Shown: piece by piece, positions 21,901 to 28,309 of the stretch
Position numbering within the stretch: position 1 is the first letter of the stretch
How the letters are laid out: each line of letters starts with the position of its first letter
Source of the DNA: CALMFT01 sp035333525
GTDB lineage: Bacteria; Patescibacteriota; Gracilibacteria; Absconditabacterales; Absconditicoccaceae
Reading direction: 5' to 3'
Length of the DNA: 28,309 bases
Assembly (NCBI GenBank): GCA_035333525.1
Contig: DAOQQF010000007.1
Span: 1 to 28,309 of the forward strand
The notes under the pieces: generated by a model
The model's database searches: none
What the model was told of the DNA's origin: nothing
Seen by the model: the letters and a program-made list of their open reading frames with translations, nothing else
Made by a program: the position numbers and the translations under genes

Positions 21901-22472
21901 CACGTTTCAATTATTTCTATAAAGTAGGTAAAGCGATCGATGATACCAAGATATCATTGGACTTTGATGACACCTATATCGTAGCAAGTAATGCAAATTA
22001 TAGAGAATTTAGAAATATCTGACTGAGTGAAAGTATTAGTGGAGACTTGTGATGATGAACGATCAAGACCTATTATTTCTGACCAAGAAGATTCATCTCG
22101 ATCGGTTTCAATGGTTATATTACCATTAGGGCAGAGTGAAGCTGGACGGATTTCTCAACAGGGTGAGCAGATACTCAGAATTTTGATTTCTTTGATTATG
22201 GTAATAGAAGAGCTATCAGAGCAAATGGTTATGCTTCATTTTGACTATATTCTGACGGGTATGGTTGGAATTGATGGTTTTGTACACTCAATGGAGTCCA
22301 GGTATCTCCCGATAATCTTCGAGTCAAAAAATGAGATATTATCGGGATTGGATTTACTATGTCGTGATATAGAAATTTTACAGCACCAGCAGTTGCTACA
22401 ATTACTGCTCAGTTGAACGCTATTGTTATCAAAGCAAGTCTTGTGAAAAATGCCTCTCTTTTAGTTTCTTAA
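18912..22472 (+). CDS. Large tail fibre / receptor-binding protein with repeated modules
   Basis: 1186 residues, ATG 18912 (first ATG after an in-frame TAG at 18873) to TAA 22470-22472, uninterrupted only with TGA as Gly. Residues 1-150 look like a baseplate attachment domain ('IEGLIVSHVSGSQFEISPGGG', then 'YIALASINASNIVTDDRTVIQ'). A long beta-rich region follows in which 'PTDNV.vRIE.D' recurs at about residues 336, 548, 708 and 771, often followed by 'aPSGtlvhaNA', and a related 'GPSGVLAHTNAEL' near 885. These are jelly-roll-like carbohydrate-binding modules in tandem. The last 200 residues ('RRFISIGFNGYITIRAEGSW', 'YSDGYGWNGWFCTLNG') differ and may be the receptor-contacting tip. Recognition of the bacterial surface is inferred. 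Confidence 0.8.
19900..21720 (+). repeat. Divergent tandem modules inside the fibre gene
   Basis: Coding repeats of roughly 150 residues (two are closer) marked by 'KVGSPTDNVE', 'KQGSPTDNVIVRIE', 'KDGSPTDSLKVRIE' and 'KQNLPTDNVIIRIE' near 19915, 20553, 21033 and 21222, followed in the complete copies by 'PSG' and a 'Y.i...rsGa' strand. Protein similarity is clear while nucleotide identity is low, so the duplications are old or diversifying. Confidence 0.7.
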
Positions 22473-22480
22473 CATACATC

Positions 22481-22861
22481 ATGTTATACCGCAATATTAC
22501 TGATCAAATCTTACATGGAGTCAAACCGCTCGGTGTTATCAATATCCCTGATGAACAGGAGGATTTTTGAATAATGATGGTCTGATGAACCAAAGTGCAC
22601 ACATTCGCTCCCTTATCATGAACCCCCATTACTTCCGTATCCCAAATCCAACTCCCTGTCGATACTGAAAAGATGAAAGATATTCTGATGCAAATTGGTA
22701 TCCCGATCGAACATTCTCATGCCGAGTATCTTATCCAACAGTGGATTGACTACAGTGTTACACAGGATATTCCTTATCTTGTTGATATTCCACCAAGTGG
22801 TAATGATGAGATATGAAACCCATTAGCTTTACCTGATAACTCACTTCCTGATGAATCTTAA
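22481..22861 (+). CDS. Hypothetical protein after tail fibre
   Basis: 126 residues, ATG 22481 to TAA 22859-22861. Sequence features: 'LHGVKPLGVINIPDEQEDFG', 'TKVHTFAPLSGTPITSVSQ', and a Pro/Asp-rich, negatively charged C-terminus ending 'LPDNSLPDES'. No membrane segment and no catalytic motif. It might be a fibre-assembly chaperone or a small tail-tip protein because it follows the fibre directly and overlaps the next gene by 11 bases, but I do not recognise a family. Confidence 0.5.
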
Positions 22862-23111
22862 CTTCAAAGACAACGCAGTGACTCTTACTTTTACCGCTTT
22901 GATCGGGTTGTTATGTTTTACCATCTCACGAACCTGGCAAATTGCTCAACGTTATAGCTCGCTGAATGATGCAATCGCATATATCGAAAAAACATACGTC
23001 AATAAAACTGAATTTGAAAAACTCCAAGTCAAAATGGACTATATCTCAGAAAATGTCTGAGAGATCAAACAAGATATCAAAGAACTCAAGCAATCTTTTA
23101 ATTCTCGTTAA
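22851..23111 (+). CDS. Small membrane-anchored coiled-coil protein
   Basis: 86 residues, ATG 22851 to TAA 23109-23111. One membrane helix near the N-terminus ('VTLTFTALIGLLCFTISRTW') is followed by a coiled coil ('TEFEKLQVKMDYISENVGEI', then KQDIKELKQ). This build is common in lysis cassettes of Gram-positive phages (hemolysin XhlA-like) and in spanin-like or holin-partner proteins. It overlaps the preceding gene by 11 bases and sits 5 bases before the holin-like gene, so it is probably part of the lysis unit. Confidence 0.6.
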
Positions 23112-23116
23112 TACAC

Positions 23117-23305
23117 ATGAAATATACGCATTTTTTTCAAAGCATTATCAAACTCACTGTTTTTATCCTCGTAATCGGAGCTGTTCTTGGAATGTCATTG
23201 GGTAAGATCACGGGTGAGCAATATATCCAAATTATGATGGCATTTATCACTGGTTACTTCTCAGGAAGAATCCCTACCAAAACAGATCCTAACCAACCAA
23301 CATAG
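23117..23305 (+). CDS. Holin-like small membrane protein
   Basis: 62 residues, ATG 23117 to TAG 23303-23305. Two hydrophobic segments ('LTVFILVIGAVLGMSLG' and 'QIMMAFITGYFSGR') flank the short polar 'KITGEQYI', with a charged, Pro-rich tail. Size, two-span topology and its place directly before an endolysin gene fit a holin. Holins are too diverse for sequence-only certainty. No TGA occurs in the reading frame, so this gene would also be readable under the standard code. Confidence 0.55.
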   Translation: MKYTHFFQSIIKLTVFILVIGAVLGMSLGKITGEQYIQIMMAFITGYFSGRIPTKTDPNQPT

Positions 23306-23335
23306 TCAGATTATTTATTATTTTTCATCATCTTC

Positions 23336-23905
23336 ATGAAAAAACCACCAAGACAATCTGATATCAATCTCCTGGATCCAAACTTCAAACAAAAATTTGA
23401 TCTACGACGATCTGAAGTGATCAAACGTTTTCCCAATGCAAGAGTTTTTGAATCTAAAAGATCCAAAGAAAGACAAGAGCGACTGTATGCTCAGTGAAGA
23501 ACCAGACCTGGTAAGATTGTTACCAATATCAAATCATCAGGTATGCATGGAAAGGGGAAGGCGGTAGATGTTGTTTTTCTGAACGATAAATGACAAACCA
23601 CTCGAACCTGACCATATGATGATCTCATCATTCTAGCAAAGAAATATAACATCAAAAATCTCAAACCATTTGAAACCTCCCACTTTGAAGACAACGGCAA
23701 AGCTTTATCACTACCATATACCATCATGCTCGTATTTGAAACAATCTACAAAGAGAAATTTGCAAACATACCAGCTGACAAGAAAATCACCACTCAAGTT
23801 GATAAACGATATGACATGATCAAGGATAAAACACTATCAGAACAGACCCAAGAGTTGTGTTGGCTGATAGGGATTAAAGTGGAGGAGATGAATCAAAAAC
23901 TATAG
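23336..23905 (+). CDS. M15-family peptidase endolysin
   Basis: 189 residues, ATG 23336 to TAG 23903-23905. 'RPGKIVTNIKSSGMHGKGKA', then VDVVF, contains the M15 zinc motif S-x-H-x-x-G-x-A-x-D, with H about 71 and D about 78. 'KPFETSHFED' supplies the third ligand (H about 116), as in L-alanyl-D-glutamate or VanY-type peptidases. It cuts stem peptides of peptidoglycan. The C-terminal 70 residues are helical with no known wall-binding motif. There is no signal peptide, so holin-dependent export is expected. Neighbours upstream are the two small membrane proteins. It ends the tail/lysis operon. Confidence 0.85.
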
Positions 23906-23950
23906 ATCATAAAAAATCATAAAACAAAGTGCTTTTTGCTATATTCCGCT

Positions 23951-24118
23951 GGAATATTGGTGGGATTTTGCTATACATACGATGCTACAACTATTATAAA
24001 ATGGAATTCTTATTGATGTAAGAGGGCGGTTTGCAATACACAGCAAATTGTCCCTCAATAGGAATTTTGTAGTAGTTGTAGCAAACTCGTGTGTTGTAAA
24101 TCGTCCTCCTGTGTTTCC
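23951..24118 (+). ncRNA. 168-nt long imperfect hairpin, candidate structured RNA or MITE-like element
   Basis: Arms 23951-24034 and 24043-24118 pair around an 8-base loop (24035-24042). Perfect cores include TGCTACAACTA against TAGTTGTAGCA. In the inner half every substitution between arms keeps a G-U pair if the + strand is RNA (U-G at three positions, G-U at two), and several outer differences do the same. The reverse strand would have A-C mismatches instead. Bulges of 5 and about 6 bases occur in the left arm. It fills most of the 266-base gap between the endolysin and the methyltransferase genes, which has no convincing protein gene. A short perfect palindrome ATATTCC-GCT-GGAATAT (23941-23957) overlaps its left foot. 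It could be a structured RNA, a palindromic mobile element, or a boundary structure. Confidence 0.55.
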
Positions 24119-24171
24119 AAACCTTGATGACATAACCACGAGTATGCTTTAGATAGCTACTCTTTTTTATT

Positions 24172-26156
24172 ATGGCAAAAACAGGACTTCAGTGACTTTC
24201 GCAGGCTCAGAAAGACTATATCATTAAGCTTATTCAAGATTGAGTAGAGCTACCTGAGGATTTCAAATATAGCCTTTTCCCAACTACTCAAAAAGAGTAT
24301 GAACTTGCCTATGCAGGTAAGATGAGAAAAGAAGATCTCCTTGCAAATGAAGACTGAGTCTTTCCAGTTCCCTTGCAGATAGAAAAGGTATTTAATGGAA
24401 ATGAATATGAGGCGTTTGATGATGGATGGAAAAATATGATTGTTTTTGGGGATAACTTACAATTTCTAAAAACCCCATCTATGAAAATAAAGATGAAATC
24501 ATCAAAGATAAAGTCAAAGGAAAAGTAAAATTAATATACATAGACCCGCCTTTTGCTACTACAGATGAATTCCAAAATAAAGAATGAGCAAAGGCTTATA
24601 ATGACAAAAAAAAGTGAGCTGAATTTGTGGAATTTTTAAGAAGAAGATTAATCCTTGCTAAAGAAATTTTATCAGATGATGGTAGTATTTTTGTGCATCT
24701 CGATCGGAAAAAAGCTCATTATATTAAATTAGTAATGGATGAAGTTTTTGGTGAAAAAAATCTAATTAATGAGATTATATGGGCATACACTTGACCTGGC
24801 TCTCCAAAAATGAAACAGTTTAATAGAAAACACGATACAATTCTTTGGTACTCAAAATCCGACAAACGGACATTTAATAAAGATGATATTCGTGTTCCAT
24901 ATAAAGATCCAAATCAATCATTTAGAACTGCTTTCGATTCAGGTGATGGTTGGGATGATGATGACTTGAATGAGCTAAGAGAAAAAGGGAAAGTGCCAGA
25001 GGATTGGCGGGAATTTTCGGTCGCTGCTCGTCTGAGAGTTGATTGAGTAGAAAGAACATGATATCCTACTGAAAAACCCAATAAACTGCTTGAAAGAATA
25101 ATAAGTGCTACGACTAATAAGAGTGATATCGTCTTAGATTTCTTTGGATGATCATGATCTACTTCATATATGGCGGAAAAACTTGGGCGTAAGTATATTG
25201 CCTGTGATCTTGGTAAACTTGCTTATTTCACCATACAGAAAAGAATACTAAAAGTTCAAGATGGGAAAGATTTAGAAGATTGAAATAAAAAATATAATAA
25301 GAAAGCAAAAAGCTTTATGACTTGTACTCTGGGGTTATATGATCTCAAGAAGGCATTAGATCTCGAACGGAAGAAGTATTGTGACTTCGTATCGGGTATT
25401 TTTGAAATTCAAATTAAAACTCATAAAGTATCATGATTTGAATTTGATGGTAAGAAATGAAACTATCCAGTTAAAATACGAAACTATAATAACAATAAAG
25501 ATTCTAATGTCGATGAGGCATATCTTAGAAATCTTCATCAGAATATTTGATCAAAAGTTACTTGAAGAGTCTATATTGTTGCTCCAGCAAACCATATAGA
25601 TTTTCTTACTGATTATTATGAAATTGATGGATTAAGATACTATTTTCTTAAGATACCATATCAGGTTATTAGAGAGTTGCATAAAGAGCCATTTCAAAAA
25701 CTAAGACAACCTCAGAGCAAAAAGAATGTGAATGATCTTGATGAGGCAGTTTGATTTCACTTCATAAAACAACCAGAAGTGCAATCTGATATCAAAAAAT
25801 CTTGAGATGTTATTTCTCTTACAATCAAGGAATTTAGAAGCCAGTATCGCAAAGATGAAGAAGGGCAAATTTTAGAAAATTTTGAGACTCTATCTGCTGT
25901 ATTCATTGATAGAAATTTTGATGGAAAGCAGTTTATTATGACAGATTCGTTCTTTGCCGATGAATTACTACCAAAAAAGAAAACTAAAAATCAACCCGAA
26001 GAAGATGAGTTACAAGAAGATATTAGACACGAACTCAAAGAGGCTAGCAAGAAAGGTTTGCAAATAAACCTTAATGCTTCTGAAACCTGAGAACAAATCA
26101 TGGTAATTTATACAGATATCTATGGTAATGACTTCTCCGAGATTTTATCCTTTTAA
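24172..26156 (+). pseudogene. mod: Type III restriction-modification methyltransferase (Mod), frameshifted
   Basis: ATG 24172; the first frame runs to TAA 24526-24528, but homology-like sequence leaves it at about 24467-24476 (cta aaa acc cc) and continues in the -1 frame to TAA 26154-26156. Joined, it is about 660 residues. 'MIVFGDNLQFLK' is the usual Mod SAM motif start; 'LIYIDPPF' (24531-24554) is the catalytic motif and 'FFGGSGST' (about 25140) the SAM motif. Between them are 'HLDRKKAHYIKLVMDEVFG' and 'GYPTEKP', both typical for type III Mod. A missing base or a true -1 slip on the A5 run would restore 'FLKNPIYENKD'. It lies 11 bases before res. It may be broken, frameshift-regulated, phase-variable, or an assembly error. 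Confidence 0.75.
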
Positions 26157-26167
26157 TTCAGTCTGTT

Positions 26168-27490
26168 ATGCAAGATATACATATTTTCAAAAATCAAGAT
26201 CTTATCCTCAAGATAAATTCTAACTTTGATCCTACTAAATTAAATCTTGATAGTTGGAATAGTTTTTTGGATAAATTATGTGGAGATAGAGATTATCAAA
26301 AAGAAGCTATTAAACAAGCAATTATCTTTCTTGCATGAGAAAGATATACTACAACAGAAGATTTGGTAATAGAAAATTACCCTAAAAATATAGAATTGCA
26401 ATCAAAGTATGCATCATTGGATGAGTATAAGTCAAAACTTCAAATTACCAAAAAATTGTTTGCAAATATCGATCTTGCGACAGGTACATGAAAATCTTAT
26501 GTCATGTATTGAATAGCTCAAATTATGCTTTGATTATGATTAGTGGATAAAGTATTGGTACTCTGTCCATCTCTTACGATCGAATCATGACTAAAAGAAA
26601 AGTTTGAAAACTTAAGCGGAGATGCTAGATTAAAAGATGCTATACCAGATAATGCAGTCATAAAGAACCCTAGAATTATTGATGCAAATATTACCATTAA
26701 AAATGGAGATATTTGTGTAGAGAATATTCATGCCGTCTATGAAAAAACAGGCTCTTCAATCTCAGATAGCTTGAAAGATAATGGTCAAAAAACTTTGGTG
26801 CTAAATGATGAATCTCATCATATTTTCAATAAATCAAACGATAAAGATGTTAAAAAATGGAAAGACTTTTTATTGCATCATGAATATAATTTCAAATATA
26901 TAATGTGATTTACTGGTACTGCGTATATTGAAAACGAATATTTCAATGATGTTATTTACAGATATTCATTAAGACAAGCAATTGAAGATAGGGTTGTAAA
27001 AAATATTGAGTACGTTCAGAAGGATGACAGTTCACAAGCAAATGAGAAATTACAAAAAATTTATCAAAACCATAAGGAAAATATTGATAAGTATCCAAAA
27101 ATTAAACCACTTACTATTTTAATTACTCAGGATATTGGTAAGGCTAAAAATCTCAGAGATGATTTAATAGATTTTCTTGAAAAACAAGAATGAGTCTCTA
27201 GAGAAAAAATAGAAGAGAAAGTTTTGATTGTTACATCTCATAATGATCATAAAGCGAATATAGTAAAACTAAAATCTATTGATGCAAAAGATGACTCAAT
27301 AGAGTGGATTGTTTCCGTATCGATGCTAACTGAGTGATGGGATGTAAAAAACGTGTTTCAAATAGTACCTTGGGAGGATAGAGCGTTTAATTCAAAACTT
27401 CTTATTGCACAAGTTCTATGAAGATGATTGAGAGTTCCAAAAGAATATGAATCGCCACAACCACGTGTAATTGTTTTGGTACTAGACTAG
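26168..27490 (+). pseudogene. res: Type III restriction enzyme Res subunit, 3'-truncated by IS
   Basis: 440 residues, ATG 26168 to TAG 27488-27490. Superfamily 2 helicase motifs are present: Walker A ATGTGKS (about 104-110, second G of GTGK is TGA), motif II as LNDESHH (about 213), 'GFTGTAYIE' (motif III), and motif VI 'AQVLGRGLRVP' (about 414-424). Full Res subunits are near 850-1000 residues with a nuclease domain after motif VI. Here the frame ends about 15 residues after motif VI, inside the left end of an IS1595-type element, so translocase but no nuclease remains in this window. The remainder may lie beyond the right edge. It is coupled to mod (11-base gap). Restriction is therefore predicted to be lost. 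Confidence 0.8.
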
Positions 27491-27502
27491 AACAATAAAT
27501 AA
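27478..27502 (+). repeat. Left terminal inverted repeat of IS1595-like element (imperfect)
   Basis: Starts GGTACTAGACTAGAACA and matches the right end GGCTCTTGATTAGGACA at positions G, G, C-T, G-A, T-A-G, A-C-A. It contains the stop codon that ends the truncated res frame. Exact boundaries are approximate. Confidence 0.45.
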
Positions 27503-27582
27503 ATATTATTATATGTCAATATATTGATATTTTTATCCAAACAGAATTATCTATCTGGATTTTTGTTGATTGGGGCAATCTA

Positions 27583-28269
27583 TTATATAGTTTTAAGATG
27601 TGCTTTCAAGAGATTGATTAACTCTTGTATCATTTGATTATTAGTCTTTTTATATCTTCGTTCACACTCTTTGAGGTGTTTTTCAAAATTTATTTTTACT
27701 CATCTAAATTTTGCTAATCTTCATTTACTAAAGCTTCGAAAGTTTTCAATACCATTGATATGAACTCATTCTCACTTACTGAATTCATTATCTGAATGAT
27801 TTACTCTGTAGTGTTTATCATATCATATAGCTACCAATCAATCGTATGATTTTCGCATATCACTATATACCTCAGTTTCCACTTTATCGATCTTATCTTC
27901 AATAATGGCAACTAGTGTTTCTGCTTTACAATTAGGAACTATTTCAGTATATACTCTTCATCATCTTTTCAGTAGACCAAAGACTGGTTGTTTAAGAGTT
28001 CATCTTCATCTTTTTAGTTTTCAACGATATCATCTTTTTCTTTTTGCTCACCAGTAACTTTCATCTATTTCTATTGATCCTTTTATTTTTTCAAATTCAG
28101 CTACTTGATATTCATAAATAAGGCTTCTAAAAAGGTTGTAGTATCTATTGATCGTGTTCCTATTGACATTTATAAGTTCACTGCATTTGGAGGCTTCAAT
28201 ATCAACAACAAAATGCTTTATTATTTTTTTGATAATGTAATCACTTATTTTCGAGTTTCTTACTAGCAT
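27583..28269 (-). CDS. IS1595-family (ISXO2-like) transposase
   Basis: 228 residues, ATG at 28269 to TAA 27585-27583. The N-terminus is a helix-turn-helix ('CSELINVNRNTINRYYNLFR'), then the ISXO2 catalytic core: 'SIEIDESYWGAKRKRG' (D about 69), 'VYSDMRKSYDGL' (D about 137) and 'VHINGIENFRSFSK' (E about 175), with 'GTLKQPVFGLLKRGGRVYTE' between them, all classic for IS1595. It is full length for the family. More than ten glycines in the core, including the Gly after ESYW, are TGA codons, so the element is adapted to a UGA-Gly host. It points left, away from the window edge. DDE transposition by target-site cutting and joining is family knowledge. Confidence 0.93.
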
Positions 28270-28282
28270 ATCTATATGTAAT

Positions 28283-28307
28283 TAAGATGCTGTCCTAATC
28301 AAGAGCC
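28283..28307 (-). repeat. Right terminal inverted repeat of IS1595-like element (imperfect)
   Basis: On the minus strand it begins GGCTCTTGATTAGGACAGC, at about 2 bases from the window edge, upstream of the transposase start. It pairs imperfectly with the left end at 27478. The last bases of the window (TT) are probably flanking DNA. Confidence 0.5.
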
Positions 28308-28309
28308 TT

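Larger units (their letters stand above)
27478..28307 (-). mobile_element. IS1595-family insertion sequence (about 830 bp)
   Basis: One transposase gene fills the element. Imperfect inverted ends are visible: GGTACTAGACTAGAACA at the left (27478 onward) and, read on the minus strand, GGCTCTTGATTAGGACA at the right (from 28307), sharing about 13 of 17 positions. The res reading frame stops just inside the left end, as expected for an insertion. Only two bases are visible beyond the right end, so a target duplication cannot be tested here; IS1595 members usually make 8 bp. Confidence 0.65.

Noticed and set aside
24035..24118. tracrRNA/type II CRISPR repeat-antirepeat in the palindrome
   Set aside because: No Cas gene, no second repeat and no spacers nearby; the homology is only to a short GTTGTAGC string.
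23939..24139. 66-residue minus-strand ORF in the palindrome region
   Set aside because: It is the reading of the inverted repeat itself; its arms translate with no conserved domain, and the RNA-like G-U pattern favours a non-coding explanation.
1..28309. Many apparently broken genes (in-frame TGA) suggesting decaying prophage
   Set aside because: TGA matches conserved Gly in unrelated families and all natural stops are TAA/TAG, so this is recoding and not decay.
1..28309. CRISPR array or tRNA genes
   Set aside because: No regularly spaced direct repeats were seen and no cloverleaf with a plausible anticodon arm was recognised; the GTTGTAGC-like element at 24077 resembles some CRISPR repeats but is a single hairpin arm.

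Overview
The window reads as about 28 kb of a tailed-phage (siphovirus-like) genome or prophage from a Candidate Phyla Radiation bacterium that decodes UGA as glycine (genetic code 25, Absconditabacteria/SR1 or Gracilibacteria/BD1-5). Under the standard code almost every gene breaks into fragments. Reading TGA as Gly gives long uninterrupted proteins whose conserved glycines are often TGA: the FGGSGST methyltransferase motif, the Walker A loops of two ATPases, and the GGY repeats of the tape measure. Every gene ends in TAA or TAG. DNA is AT-rich, and Shine-Dalgarno sequences are mostly absent.

Layout, left to right: the 3' part of an adenine DNA methyltransferase (1-735); a packaging and head module on the + strand (terminase small and large subunits, portal, a small membrane protein, scaffold, SU10/DUF5309-type major capsid protein, two small proteins, an intrinsic terminator at about 6955-6988); head-tail connectors and tail completion proteins (7007-8679); major tail protein; two overlapping tail-assembly chaperone frames with a possible -1 frameshift site; a 1264-residue tape measure; distal tail protein, baseplate hub-like protein and a 1186-residue receptor-binding or fibre protein with repeated modules (16912-22472); then small proteins, a holin-like protein and an M15-type endolysin (22481-23905).

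Two cargo genes lie on the minus strand inside the + strand tail operon, one on each side of the tape measure: a protein with a HEPN RNase motif (RCDYAH) at 10133-11467, and an AAA ATPase with DUF4143 architecture at 15532-16773. They resemble phage morons and are candidates for host- or phage-interaction (defence) functions.

The right end differs. A 168-nt imperfect palindrome (23951-24118), in which nearly all arm differences are G-U compatible on the + strand, is followed by a type III restriction-modification locus. Its mod gene has a -1 frameshift near 24467-24476, and its res gene is cut after helicase motif VI by an IS1595-family element (about 27478-28307). That element's transposase also uses UGA as Gly. 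The locus may be host chromosome beyond a prophage end or a phage-carried accessory island; the window alone does not decide this.
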